64,000 bases of DNA from Atherix ibis (Eukaryota; Arthropoda; Insecta; Diptera; Athericidae): the NCBI GenBank assembly GCA_958298945.1, contig OY282605.1, positions 123,438,267 to 123,502,266 of the forward strand, given 5' to 3'. Shown here one piece after another: positions 1-12,366 of the stretch (the first letter of the stretch is position 1; each line of letters begins with the position of its first letter). Under the pieces are notes generated by a model that saw only the letters and a program-made list of their open reading frames with translations, was not told the origin of the DNA and did not search any database. The translations under genes were made by a program, and so were the position numbers.

Positions 1-967
1 ATAATATACAATAAAAGAAAAAATTTATTTTTTCCTGGCGTAACTATTCTAAAATTTACAATAATGTTACACAATTTTAAAAACTTATTTTTTCCTCAAA
101 TACAAGATTTCTCCCAATAAGACTTAAAAATATTGAGTTTGTTAAAAGAAAACACAAACTGCAATAAAAGGTCTATTATAGGCATGAAACTAATGGCATA
201 ATATTCATTTAAACTTATTTTTTATATTTTACAAAAATTAAATAAAAACTCTAGTTGCCAAATAATTTTTGATAATTTTTGAAATTATAAGAACATGTTT
301 AAAACTAGAAAAACATATTCATTTATCCCCTCTTTGCTCCTCGCCAAAATTAAACTTTACATTTTTCTACTGATTTTCAAATATTTTTAATGTTAAATTT
401 TTTTTAAATGTTTGGACAGTATTAATTTTTTTCTGTTACAATGTCTAAGACGGATGTTGGACGAATTTAACCATTTTTGGACGAATTTATTTACACCAGG
501 ACTTCGATTTGCGTTATTTATTGATTCTTGATAAAAACGTCTGATTCTTGATCAATTCGAGAAAAAAAACTTTAACACTGGACTTTTTTCGTCCTTTATT
601 TCAATAAAACATTCATTCGATAATAGGGATTTATTTGAAAATATAATTTTCAGTTGTGTGATATAATGTTTTTACTTATTTAGAAAGTTTCAAAATAATA
701 AGGGCTTCTGTTTTTAAGAGAAAAATGTCTTTTTATGCAAGTCTAGAAAGAACGCAAATCAAGTTTTTTGGCGTATTTTTACTACATTTTCAAATATTAA
801 TTTTAAATGCGTGTACATATTTTTCGGGGAATTAAAATCTCTTCTAATTTTAATATTTGTTCCAATAAATTGTGATGCTATCGGATATATTAACTTGAAC
901 AAGGACATCTTTTTCATAATCAATTACAAATGTTATTATTCAAATTTTATTAATTTCCTTTTTATGA

Positions 968-992
968 ATTATTATTATTATTATTATTATTT
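968..992. repeat. (ATT)n microsatellite
   Basis: About eight uninterrupted ATT units. It creates a poly-Tyr string in one frame that should not be taken as coding. Confidence 0.9.
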
Positions 993-1524
993 TTAGTTTT
1001 GCTTTTATTTTTAGTAATATTTCTTGTAAATTTTATAGGAAAAGCTTTTCGCACCATACAAGCACCGATTTTCCACTAAATATTTATAATAATTTTTAAA
1101 TGTTAATTCAATTCAATTCAGTTTATTTATTTATTTATATATGTAAAATTATTTATGGTTTTTTTTCTACAAATTTCATAATAACTATTCTTCATTATTT
1201 ATTTTTTTGGTTTTTTTTTGTAGTAACATTGAAAGTTTTTCTGAAAGTCATTTTATTTAATAAAAACGGACATTTTTGCGGTGTTGTTATAAATAAATTA
1301 TCTAATCGAATTTATGGTCCTTTTTATTTTTAAATGATGGTCTCGATAACTTTCATAAATTTTCTTTTTGACATAAAGCAGCAGGACACATTACTATTAT
1401 TAATATTATTTTTTAATTAATATTAAGATTATATTTATTTTCATTACTATTATTGTAATATAATTGTTATAATTTTTATTGTACACATTTAGTATGACAT
1501 TTATACATGTTATAAAGAATTTTT

Positions 1525-1542
1525 TATATATATATATATATA
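1525..1542. repeat. (TA)n microsatellite
   Basis: Nine alternating TA units, directly visible. Confidence 0.9.
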
Positions 1543-2088
1543 AATGTATATATAAAAAAGGATTAACAACTAAAAGAATTACAAATTAGATTGTAAATTT
1601 TAAAGTAAAAAAAAAAAAAAAAAATATTTGTTTCGCCATTTTAAGCAAAATAATACACTTTTTGTTTGTAATTTTTTTTTAAATTATTTATTTTTGATTT
1701 TAATAGTTAAATATTTAATTAGATTTTATTTATATAAGATTTATTTTTTTATTTGCAAATATCCACAACCACTTCCATGATGTTGTATCACACTGAATTC
1801 TAATAAAGGTGTATCTAGAAGAAATAGAAAGAGAATAAAAAGAAAAATTAATTAATAGTTTTTTCATCTTTAATAATAATAATTATGAAATTTCTGAAAA
1901 ATAAATATTTTGTTGCAAAATAAGCAAATTTTTTATTTTATTTTTTGTGATTTATTATTTGTTAGTCTTAAACTAGAATAATTATTAAAACAATCGAACA
2001 TTTGTAAGGTCTGATATAATCTAACCATTTATTTTAGGTGATCAGTGAAGAATTCTAAGTGCAACGACAATTCAGATTATTCAATAGC

Positions 2089-2387
2089 AATTATAGGCAT
2101 CACGGCTACTTCACTTCTCAATAATGATGTTTATAAAGCAAAGATGTTCCGGCGTCGCCATATCAGGGTACTAATAGGTATTAGTTTTTTTTTTTAAATT
2201 TTAATAAATATTAACTGCTACAGTTTATATGAAAAGTAAATTTTATAACATATAAAGTACAATCGTAAGTACAAGGACGGAGGAGGAAGCTATTATTTCC
2301 GCTTTAAACGACGATGAGTGAGTCTGGGAAAAGTTAGTGTGGATAATTAATTAAAGGGACTGTGAAGTAGCCGTGATGCCTATAATT
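2089..2387. repeat. 26-bp perfect inverted repeat, 247-bp spacer
   Basis: Positions 2089-2114 are the exact reverse complement of 2362-2387; the core read on plus is GGCATCACGGCTACTTCAC. The arms could be terminal repeats of a small MITE of about 300 bp, or a local inverted duplication. The spacer contains short protein-like stretches (on plus near 2282, EEAIISALNDDE then stop) that I could not assign. No flanking target duplication was convincing. Confidence 0.75.
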
Positions 2388-3239
2388 AATTAAATTAATT
2401 AAATTAGTGTGGATAAAAATCAAGCGGACGTGGAATTTTTCGTAACGTTGCACGAGCAAATCAAGGACAACAGGATGGTTTCTCTTTGTTGGTGTCCATT
2501 TTTGACGCGTCCTAAAAAAATACTGAGTCAAGTAATCACAAAAATGTATCAGAAGCTTTTTTAGTACGAAATCTTATCTTTCTAACGCCATCTAGTACAA
2601 CCCGATCGCACTTTTACAACAGGAGATACAGACTCCTAAAACCATCTATTGGCAAAATAATGGATTACTTTTTACTACACCTTATATTTAAGTCACGCTG
2701 AATCAAGCGATAATTTTTCGAAGGATTCAATTTTGAATTTCGAAACTTCTCAATAGATGGCGTTGATTGTAACTATTTAAATACTCTCCGCCAGTTCAAT
2801 TACTGTTTACGATTTTTTTGTTTTTAATATTTTCTCTATGTAATAAGTAATTTTAAAATTTTAAAAGATCTCTTGACCAATGTCTATTAAAGCGTCTATG
2901 AGTATTTATTTTGGGAAGATAACAGAGGGAAGTTATTTAACAAATGGATTATTATGTTAGGATTATCGAGAAATATATAACAGAAAATGTTCAAACTATT
3001 ACACGACAGGAATATTTAAGTTAGAATGAATAATTTTTTTATGAATATAGAATTCGGAATCAACATTTTTTTGAATGGTTTGGATTTGACAGGAATTGGA
3101 ATACGTTGAAGCTTAATATCGTACGTTCAAAATGGTGTTGAGATTTCATTATAAATTAAAAGTTTATTCTTAGTAGTCTACGTACTTTTCGATTACATCT
3201 GTTAAGTTCAAGTTGTTTTAGTCTCGTGTAAGGATTTTA
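2388..3239. other. Noncoding, nothing recognised
   Basis: A minus-strand open frame at 2334-2531 has a Lys/Arg/Trp-rich start (RTRQKWTPTKRNHP) faintly like the N-terminus of PIF/Harbinger transposases, but no catalytic motif follows. I do not call it a gene. Confidence 0.5.
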
Positions 3240-3510
3240 GGTAAGTCGCTTGTCCAGGTATAATATCACGTAGTTACTATGTAAGGTATATAGAAATTGA
3301 TGGTTTCCGACAGAAGGTGAAGGTAATATGAACACTCTTTTGCTTAGTTACAAACACTTTCGTTGTTTTGGATATGAAATTGTAAATTATTGGAGAATAT
3401 TTGCATATTTGAATTGGATGTAAAAATGACAGTTCTGTTGGAATGTCCGAGATATAAAAATTATATAAAAGCGGGGTCATAATACTGCCTTGCGGAATAC
3501 CAGCTGTGAT
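3240..3510 (-). pseudogene. Jockey-type non-LTR retrotransposon, reverse-transcriptase fragment
   Basis: Reading the minus strand from about 3504 downward gives A-G-I-P-Q-G-S, then TPLLYNFYISDIP. This is the conserved reverse-transcriptase block 'GVPQGS-LGPLLYN-Y-SDIP' of Jockey-clade elements. Further on, KSVHITFTFCRKP matches the 'S-HVTFTLRR' block typical of that clade. The intervening YADD catalytic block has been lost. Everything upstream (endonuclease) and downstream is missing or unreadable. It is an old inactive fragment; the overlapping short frames at 3490-3748 on plus are by-products. Confidence 0.8.
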
Positions 3511-5330
3511 AGAGAAGATTTAGGAATATTGATTATAAACTGCTATGTGGAAATACTGTTGGAAAAGGTATTATTTTATAATGAGGAAATATGTAAAGAG
3601 AAAGAAACTCTTATTGTACATCTGCTCAGTGCACTTTTCCGTCAGGGACGGATACAATATAATGAGCTATGCGATGACATTACTGGATTATGAAATGTTC
3701 GGATCGAAAGCCAAATTGATGATCAAGGATAATTTTATTTTATTGTAAGATCTCTGAGACAATAGTCAAAGCCATGAAGCCATTAAGCGGAATCAAAGAT
3801 AACTTTAGAATTATCTTATATATAAAATATTTCTAATTTTTTAGAAATCATAAGTTTTGTTTAAATCAAATTTTTCTTCGAGGCCTTATTTTCTATCAGT
3901 TATGTAATAATTTCCCAATTTTATTTTCATAATTATAATTTGCCCATAATTGTAAACAAACAATAAATATTAAATTAAAATAAATAAAGTACAGACGTGG
4001 ACAATACAGGTCGTTTGATTGAATTTTTATAATGGATGGGTAATGATGGCTGTTATTTCAACTTACCACCACACTAAGCATCAAATACGAATGCAAACTT
4101 TGGATTCATTGGCTATTCAGAGTGCAGCCATGCATGCGAAATAAGATTTGCCTATGTTGACCTGGCAATTGTGACTCCTTCTGGAAATGTTGTGTTATTT
4201 TACTCCAAGCCATCACATTCAAATCAGCATACAAACGCACACATAGGTGGTCTTAACTAGACTTAGCTAGGATAGGAGCTAGGGCCTCAGGCTATATATC
4301 AATATTAACATATCATTATGTTATGGGCTAACTACGACAGGTACGATTTTACCAGTAAATGCCTAAACAAGTACAATTTTATTCACCGAAACATTCGCAT
4401 AGTAACAAATACATATTGATGCATTTTTCGTTTTCTATTATAATTATTATTACGATCTGTGTATCATAAAAAATATAATTTCAGTCCGACAGATATAAGA
4501 TATTTTTCCCGAATTAGTATAAAAAATATAACAGGCACGTCTAGATTTAAATTTAACTAAGACTCCATGTTGATAGTTCGCTGGTGGATTGTGATGAGGA
4601 TAGTCAGCCAGCTACGTTGTTGGTGTCGAAGTGTTTGGTGCAAATACAAATGCCCGCACATTTTACGATATATGCACTCTGTTCACTTGTACTTTATTTG
4701 TAATTTAATATTGTATTACATTAAAATATCATAGCATTTCGTTCATTTGTACAACTTTTCGAATCATTTTCTGCTTCGAGTGCATGTTCGATGATTTTCC
4801 TCTTTTCCCAAATATGATCTCTCACCAATATAGTATATATGATCTCTATTTCCTCGATGTCACGTTTTGAAATGATCTTTTTTAAAGTGAAAACTTAAGT
4901 ATCTACACCATTATTCAGTTTTTATACATGAGAGATTTTTAATTGAAAATCATCATGTAGATACATATTAAATTATGTTATCTTCTTGTCAATAATCAAG
5001 ATACCATTTAATGACATGGAATGTGGGTTTTTCAGTTTCCATCGAGGTATTCATAGATTACCTAACCATCAAGATTAAAAGTACTTTTTATTATAAATTC
5101 ATAACACTATTATCTCTACAGGATGGATTTTGTAAAATGTTGCATGCCTCTCTGAATAATATAATTAATAAAAGATACAACTCTTCACGGATTATCTTTG
5201 CGAAAACTTTTACATTTATTTGCAATTTTCTATGGAATTTTCTACATATGAACACGAGAGATTGAGATATCTAAATCCGAAAAACTTCTGTCATTTTAAT
5301 AAAATGTTATTAAGATATTTTGCGGAGCTC
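3511..5330. other. Noncoding, nothing recognised
   Basis: AT-rich sequence without splice-supported exons, RNA genes or clear repeats. Short frames near 5.0-5.4 kb run into the 5' end of the mariner copy that follows and show no domain. Confidence 0.6.
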
Positions 5331-5336
5331 TTTGCC

Positions 5337-6172
5337 TGGTTAGTTCTTTTTATAAAGGGCGGTGCGGATATGATAGCTTTGTCAGTTGACAGCTGTCAAA
5401 CGCATATGTGTATATGTTATTCAAGGCGGTATTTGTTTAGCTAAAAATTTGCCGTAGTATATTATGAAGTGCCCAGCAGATATGACGTCTGAGTGCTTGG
5501 ATAACAAGTTTTAGATCCTGCTTTTCGAACAAAATTTTCGTCAGCAATGAGGCTCATTTCGCGGTTGGTGAATACGTCAATACTATCATATATAAGGCTC
5601 TGAAAATCCACAGGTGATGCTGTAGAAACCATTGTATTCGCAAAAAATAAAATGGGGTGCATTTTCATCTAAAGATGTGCTATGAATTCCTTGAACTTAA
5701 AGATTTTAATCTGCACTATATTTGTCATCAAAAAGACGATATCATAAACTACAGAATACAACAAGTTTTGGCTTATTGTACGAAAAGTTCCGCAGGACGC
5801 GCAATTTCGAGATTTTGTGTTGTCAGCTAGCTTCCAACATCATGCGATTTAACGTGGTTGGATTTTTTCTTATATAACTACACAAAAAAGCGAATTTATG
5901 CAGATAATATTAAAATTAAATACCATTTAAAAACTAACATCCGCCAAGTTATGGCCGAATTATATCGGCCAAAATGTACGAAAAAGTCATCAAATATTAT
6001 CTTAAAAGGGTCGAGTCCTGAAAAAAGACTGGTGGCAGTTATTTGAATAATTTTAAATTTCATATAATATGGCAAGATTTAAAAAATATAATTAAATAAA
6101 ATTTTTATCAAAATCTAAATTTAGATTGTTTTTAATTTAACTTCGCTTTAAAGAGCACAAATTTGATGAACC
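5337..6172 (+). mobile_element. Mariner fossil A (internally deleted)
   Basis: Degenerate mariner-family DNA transposon. Near 5530 one frame reads KIFVSNEAHF followed by a GEYVN-like block, matching the transposase block 'KI-FSDEAHF---GYVN' that carries the second catalytic Asp. Around 5858-6045 DFFLYNYTKKRIYADNIK and NIRQVMAE match the C-terminal 'DFFLWGYVK--VYAD----L--NIR-VIAEI' region. The 3' end (6153-6172) resembles the family end AGCACAAATTGGATAACC. Between the start codon region (about 5464) and the SDEAHF block only about 80 bases remain, so the DNA-binding half is deleted. This deleted structure is shared with copies C and G. Many stops; inactive. Confidence 0.8.
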
Positions 6173-7591
6173 TTTACAGAAAGAGAGGCAACATTTTATA
6201 TATAAAATTTGCTATAAATTATTTTAATTGCTTTCTTTTGGATTTTTAAAAATTTATCCTATTGTATATAATTTATTAAACTATTTCTGGTGCATCAAAA
6301 ATCCCCTGATAAGTCTATTAGAATTCTAAGCCGTCTGACAAAAATAATAAATTAATGTATAAAAAAACAAAAACCTATATACTCGTACAATATCTGAAAA
6401 GTTAAATTAAATAAGGATAATTATAAAAAATAAGAGCTGAAAATATTCTTCTTTTTTTTTATTGAGGAATAATACAATTTTTCCTATGCATTCGAATACT
6501 ACAGAGCCAAATGAATCTCCCATAATACGAGGTGATTTGGCAACCTTTCCAGTAAAAAATTCACAACATTTTCTGTACGTATATTCAAATAAAAAAAACA
6601 GTCTTCTTTATTTTCTTTTCTTTTGGAATACAGATAATCTTCTTTTGGAATACGATAATATGTCTAATTCCATAAAAATTTTGACCTTTCAATTCGTTAT
6701 TTAGAATAAGCAAATAATCTTTAAAAGTGGTCTGAAAAGATCCGACAGAAATATTTTTCCTTCCATTTAATTGTGAAATATCCTTTTTATTTTTTTCTGC
6801 TATAGATAAACTTGAAGCGATTAATTAGTAAAAATCTTTCAGTCAGGAAAAGAAGAAGTAGAAGGACGAGCGAGGGAGACTTTAGTTCGATGGTAAAAAT
6901 CTGGTTTCTGCAGATCGGAAACGATCTCTTATCACCATAATTGACATTTAGCGGCAATAAATGTGACATTCGAATGTCAGATAACACTCAATCCATGTAA
7001 CATGGTTGGCCGGGGCTTGCAGTTCATCCAACTTCAACCAATAACTGCAACTAAGGAATGTCTTCCCTCATGTCCCTATTGGATGTTTCCAAGATTAATA
7101 ACAAAAACTTAAGTTTCCAAGATTAAATTTATCTTTTCTGAATGATATGAAAAAAAAAAAATTAACGAACAAAAACCGAGTATATTACTAACCAATACTA
7201 CTGACGAAGGTAAATAAATTCTGTTAGCATAAATTTTGCACAACATGTCGTTTTGGTATTTAGTTTTTTTTTTTTATTTCAGTAATGAGCAGATGAAATG
7301 TTTTGAAATTTTTTGATAAAAAATTATATTAAAAATCGACGGTAGAAATGAATGAACAAATAAAATTTTCATAAATTTACATAAAATCGAAAGGATATTC
7401 GAAAGGGAATCGAATAAATTCATGAAATGGTGAAATTATCACCAATATTATCGGAAAATATTTTCAGTTTATTATTATTACCCTTAACTTTTTTATTAAT
7501 ATTTGATTAAAGTGTTCCGTAGTTTGATTATGCAAAATTAGAGGCTTCAATAAAAAAAATTTAACAATAATACAAAAATAATATAATAATT
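6173..7591. other. Noncoding, nothing recognised
   Basis: AT-rich. Two short copies of a 'cttcttttggaatac' segment occur near 6.62 and 6.65 kb. No gene, RNA or mobile element identified. Confidence 0.6.
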
Positions 7592-7858
7592 TCAGTCTCG
7601 TGCCTGATGTCTAAAATTCTTAATTATTTTCGAGAGGTTTTCTTCTCCAAAAAAAGGCGAAAATTTCTCCATTCCGACGTACATCTCATGTTCTTCGTCA
7701 GTACTTAAATTAAAAACTCCGAACATTTCATAAACAAGTGGCAGGAATTATGTTGGGTTATTTAAAAAAAAAGGATCGTTACCAGATGGCAATGGGCATT
7801 CGGGATGTAAAAACTTCGCTCCATTCTCAATCGTATAATTGACGAAATTGCTTAATTT
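7592..7858 (-). pseudogene. Decayed coding sequence of unknown family
   Basis: On the minus strand one frame stays open for about 89 codons with a single TAA at 7748-7750, and ends at a TGA (7592-7594). The residues look like real protein and not AT-rich noise. Upstream of the stop it includes ENGAKFLHPECPLPSGNDPF. Downstream it includes LVYEMFGVFNLSTDEEHEMY and later FSPFFGEENLSKIIKNFRHQ. Charged and aromatic residues are balanced and there is no homopolymer bias. There is no start codon at the upstream edge and a TGA precedes it, so it is a fragment. I do not recognise the family; it could be a host pseudogene exon, a transposon ORF or an integrated viral sequence. Confidence 0.45.
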
Positions 7859-10184
7859 TCAGTGGCATTCCAGTGGGCTAGCATGCGTGCATCCCCAGCC
7901 AAATAATAAGTTGGAAAATTTCAATAATTATAGACAATGCCAAAGAGACTCGTTTCGCTAGCCTTTATTACAATTACAAAACTGACATTTGCCATTGACC
8001 AAAACAGTCCAAAACAGTCCCCTTTCACCAGTTTCCCTTAATCAAAATCACGAAAATTGCATTTATTGAATCGAATATCAAATCGACAAATCGTGAAGTT
8101 TTTAATCATCGCATCCGATAGTGTTCGTTGCTCAGCATCAGGAAATTATACCATCTAAAAATAGGCGGTGAAAATTTACCCTAAAATTTATTACTTCACG
8201 GAAATAGTTTAAGATGACGACAGTTACAGAATGCATCTTTTCAAGGCTTCCCATATTCGACTGTAGCATAAATAGTCAAAAATCAGTGCATTCGATAATT
8301 TGGTCTCTTCATTGAATTGCATTGCATTTCTACGGACTTTTGTTTGTACTCAAAATTGCATTCATTTACAAGAACTGCGGAGAATTTTTTACGACCACTA
8401 CTGCACTTTTTCCCTGTAGTCTCTGTCCAACAAAGCTCAATAAAAGTGTAAATGGGCATGACGGCAATTCCATTTGGTTATTACTTGTGGTGCTACTGTG
8501 TCTCAGGGCCTTTAGGAAAAAAGTTCACATAAAAAAAAGAAGTAAACGTTGAAGAAAAATTACCGTAAAACTTGCAGTGATATTAGTGCATTCAAAAAAG
8601 TTACGTGTCCGGAGGGGGTGTCGTATGGAGTGTGTAGCTAATGTAAATTTGCAATGGCCAATTAGATAGAACGACAGTCGGCCTAATGGATGACGGCCCG
8701 CCCTCCTACCAAACTCACAGACTCAATTCACCCATACAGCATTCACACCATCAAACCGCAACCGCAAATTCATTTGATCATTAGTGTTGCATGCTTGTTC
8801 GTTTTGTTGTTGTTATTTGTTCCGATTTTATTGTTTTTATGCACTGCTTGGGATTGGCTTCTCCATTGTCGCCATTACAATTACCACAAAGTTGTAAACC
8901 TTATCTGGTTAACATATGTGAACAGAGTGTAAACACACGTTCCTACCAATTATTTTGTCTTATATTCAGTGCTCCTTATTTTAATACTGTCATCTGAGTA
9001 CAAACATTCGGAATCGATTACCAGAAATACTATTGATAATACGTCATAATTCGATGGCATGTATTTTACTTTGTGTACGACTAGACACTGGCGTCTATAT
9101 TGTAGACAAAGAGAGCTTCTCTTGTGAAATTCTGAGGTTTCAAACTTTCATAAATTTTCAATTCGACCAATAATTGAATTGGGAACGACTAAGTTTGTAT
9201 AAACGGCCTTTTCATATGCATACACATGACCGAATTCAGAAGCCCAATTCATAATGCGGTATTTATACTTTCTCAAGTGTTATCCAATAAAAAGTAGCGG
9301 TCAAATTGTTTTAAATTTGCAAATCTGGAGCTCGAAAGTGCAAGGTTGTTGCCTCTTCGACTAGTGTTTATTGATACTCCTTCGGTTGCTGTATTAGACC
9401 AGCTTTTTAAGTACATATGTTCTAGCTGCGGTTAGAGGATTTTTATGCTTGTTAGAAGGCAATGGTTACATACTTTAAGACTTTGGTGCTATCAGCCACC
9501 AGACATCAAATCAACTCCAGCGTTCGGCTGGAAATGAGTTATAGAAATTTTCAGCTTCATTAATTCGTTAGGGACTTGGTCAACTTTGAACATAAAACCT
9601 ATCCTCTCGTGATAATACCAATTGGTAATAGTCGAAGTCATGCACAGCTTTGTGTCAGTGTGTATCCTTATTTCGGCATCAGTCAGCTTTCATAAATCTT
9701 CTAAGAGTAGCGAATCATCCGATCAGAATATATCAAAGTACACCCTTTAATCGCATATTTTGCCATAAAAATAATAAAAATAAATAACTTTATACAATAT
9801 TAGAAGAAATTGGGCTACGTTGAAGATATGAAAACTCTGCACAGTTTATGAATTATTTTATTCCCCATTTTATATCTATTACGCGTCTGACTGTAAGTAA
9901 GAAATTCAGATCAACTTGTCTGGTGTATAGGGTTATTATTCATGCGTCAATTAATCGGAGACATATTACCAGACAAAACTATTTAAGACATCACATAATT
10001 GCTCAAAAGAATTTATTATCGTAACAAATTCATATCCAGACATTCAAATAGTTTTGGTTGCATTAATTATCTTATATGCAAAATCGTAGAGAATTTACTT
10101 TTTACCTAAATTAGAAGGTGCACTGAATACACATATACACATAGACAAATGTTCCATTGCCAATAAAGAAAACAAAACAAAACG
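7859..10184. other. Noncoding, nothing recognised
   Basis: Short hydrophobic frames at 8322-8997 lack any recognisable domain or convincing splice sites. No repeat structure seen. Confidence 0.55.
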
Positions 10185-10200
10185 AATTAATAGCAATAAA
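10185..10200. repeat. Target-site duplication, left copy
   Basis: AATTAATAGCAATAAA, repeated with one mismatch at 10396-10411 across the SINE. Confidence 0.75.
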
Positions 10201-10395
10201 ATGGTTGTTCTGCGGCCAAGCCGTACGAAGTAAAGCAGGATTCCGCCGGCGTTAGTACTTCGATGGGTGACCGTTTCGGCACACCGCGTGTCGCAGGGTA
10301 ATAAATAGTAGCCAAAATGGCCTTTAGGCGTCGTGGCGCTTAGAATTCACATTTCAGTACTAATGTTACTTGAAATAATAACAAACAAACAAACA
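10201..10395 (+). mobile_element. 5S rRNA-like SINE
   Basis: Positions 10227-10296 resemble the 3' two-thirds of eukaryotic 5S rRNA. Visible blocks are GAAGTAAAGCAG (box A region), GTTAGTACTTCGATGGGTGA (intermediate element) and GACCG...GGCACACCGCGTG (box C). These are the internal RNA polymerase III promoter elements of a 5S gene. The usual 5S 5' third is replaced by an unrelated 26-base start. About 100 bases of non-5S body follow, then an AC-rich tail (AACAAACAAACAAAC). The unit is flanked by a 16-bp near-perfect direct repeat (10185-10200 and 10396-10411), the mark of retroposition. SINEs with a 5S-derived head (SINE3 class) are known from some animals. It needs a LINE partner, which cannot be named from this copy. 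Confidence 0.8.
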
Positions 10396-10411
10396 AATTA
10401 ATAGTAATAAA
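10396..10411. repeat. Target-site duplication, right copy
   Basis: AATTAATAGTAATAAA, matching 10185-10200 at 15 of 16 positions, directly after the SINE tail. Confidence 0.75.
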
Positions 10412-10869
10412 CTATTTGCATTAAATTTAAAACTATTTTAATATTAAGTGAGGTCACGTCGATTATTAGATTTTATATAAGCACAATAAGGAAAAGTTTT
10501 CAGATGTTTACTTAATAGAGTATCGAATTTTTTCTTATCCTACGTTGAGTTTGAGTTGCTTATTTTATTAGATAGATTCTAATTCATATCTATTTTAGTT
10601 CTGCTAAATACAACGTTTTACTGGATTGTAATTATTTTTTTCTCATTTGAGACCACAGCTTCTCTTAGAAATCTTTCTGCCAAAACGATACTAACTAAGA
10701 AAAAAATTAAATGTTTTTTTAACCTTTTTTGTTGGAGGTTATTGTATTTTAGATTTAATTTCTAGGATCTCAAAAGTATTTTTCGTTGTTCTGGATTTCA
10801 CTTCTAATAGCCCAAAAGCCCTCTTTCTTCTATATACTATCGTATTATTAATTCATATCTCTCCGCATG

Positions 10870-11300
10870 TCATTTCCAAGTATCAAGTAAGACAGAATTA
10901 TTTTAGCTGGAGTCGCATAAGGTGGATTCTAAGAATATTCTTGCAACTTATACAGATGATACGGCTGTACTCATTATCCACACCAATCATGATATCGCTT
11001 GTAATAATGTACAATCCCATATCCATAATTTTGAGTCCTAGTTTAAAAATTGGACAGTGAAGGTAAATGAGCAGAAAAGTACTCTCTTTGCCAAAAGCAA
11101 TGTACTCCTTTATACCTTAATGGCAAAATAATTTCGCACAGAATCCTAGACCTTTAATTCACAGCGCATTTATAAAATCTATTTGGACTTGTGAAATTAA
11201 ACTTTATCGCATCCAAGCGTTCTTATAATATAAAATCCTCTGCAAAATTGTAGATACTCCCCAAAAATTGCACTCTCCTTTTAACTATAAGTATCATAAA
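10870..11300 (+). pseudogene. Jockey-type reverse-transcriptase fragment
   Basis: The frame starting near 10934 reads NILATYTDDTAVLI, the 'ATYADDTAVL' block with the two catalytic Asp of a non-LTR reverse transcriptase. It continues to NWTVKVNEQKSTLFAK, equivalent to 'W-IKVNE-KS-H-TF'. Just upstream (10904-10927) AGVA-stop-GGFL matches the 'AGVPQGS-L' block, with the segment between deleted. Further downstream (about 11170-11270) IWTCEIKLY and KILCKIVDTP match 'IWTYGIQLWG' and 'KILR-I-NAP'. The fragment is broken by several stops and is inactive. Its order and spacing match the fossils at 3.4 kb and 43.9 kb. Confidence 0.8.
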
Positions 11301-11314
11301 TGTAGCTTGTTATA

Positions 11315-11653
11315 GTATATTTGTAGTTAGAGATATCGATAAAAAAAATAAAAAAGGAGGATGTTAAGTAATACTACTGTCATCCTTTTTAGTTCAGAAA
11401 ATATGTCTATAAATGCCAAACATATATGTCTATAAATGTAAAATTATTTAGCTCGAAGTTTGCCATTTTATATTATGGATAGTATAATTGAACAATGTGT
11501 TCAAATTATAAAACTTATTTGCCGGGACAAATGGCTTTGGATATTGATTTTTTAAACAAAATTTTCTTCAGTGATGACTTGTATGGTTGAAAAGTGTGTA
11601 AAATTCGAGATATGTTTTATTTAAAATTTCTTTCTGAATACAAATTGGATAAC
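11315..11653 (+). mobile_element. Mariner fossil B (doubly deleted, ~340 bp)
   Basis: A start region at 11474 reads MDSIIEQCVQIIKLI, like the mariner N-terminus 'M--FT-EQRVQIIKLY'. About 45 bases later (from 11557) a frame reads NKIFFSDD, the block around the second catalytic Asp. The sequence then jumps to the family 3' end at 11640-11653 (CAAATTGGATAACC). Most of the transposase is therefore absent. It belongs to the deletion class that also includes copies H, L and N. Confidence 0.7.
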
Positions 11654-12366
11654 CATTTAGTTATTTTGAAGTCTGCAACAAATGTTTTGAAGAGTAATAA
11701 TGTAGGTCCGTTACGCGAAGGGAATTTAATGAAAATAATATTTCCCCGCGAAAAAGGTTGAATAGATTTTACTGAAATTTAAAATATAAATTGCTAGAAT
11801 AAAAATCTGCGTCTAGATAAGATAAGAAATATTCAACAACAAAAAAATTAGTCCCACTGTTGAATCGGGTTTTGAATATTATTGTAATCTTAAAACTATT
11901 CCAGAAAATATCAAAAACTATCTGAAATATTTTTTTTTTAAATTAAAATCTGTAATGTTCACTTAGACCTAAAATAGAGGAATTTGCGAGGTCTAAAATT
12001 GGCAGAACTGAAATATTTTCTCATAAGTGGCGGCAAAACCAAAAATTAAATAAATTCTTTTTTTTTCTATAAAAAAGTCAATGGGAACAAAGCGTTTATG
12101 TTTTTAAACCCCATCCTAAACGTATGTATTTTATAGTAAAAAAAATTGCAAATGAGGTAACTGAGGTAGACAAGATAAATTTGCTACATTTAAGTTTTGA
12201 ATCAACATCAAAATATTTTGACATTCTCACATAAACAATATCTTCCGAATACCACCCAATTTGAACAACCCTTTTCCAATCAGGCACTTACTAAATAATT
12301 GAAGTTAATAAAAAAATATTTATTAAAAATGAAACAATTACAATAGTACAGATCACCAATTATTAT
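11654..12366. other. Noncoding, nothing recognised
   Basis: AT-rich. A minus-strand frame at 12096-12287 shows no domain. Confidence 0.5.

Larger units (their letters stand above)
1..2088. other. AT-rich noncoding region
   Basis: No credible gene is visible. Short open frames here are low-complexity Phe/Ile/Tyr/Leu strings expected from AT-rich DNA. The stretch contains an ATT trinucleotide run (968-992), a TA run (1525-1542) and an 18-base A run (1607-1624). Confidence 0.7.

Noticed and set aside
2334..2531. PIF/Harbinger transposase N-terminus
   Set aside because: Only a loose basic/aromatic resemblance, and no DDE motif nearby.
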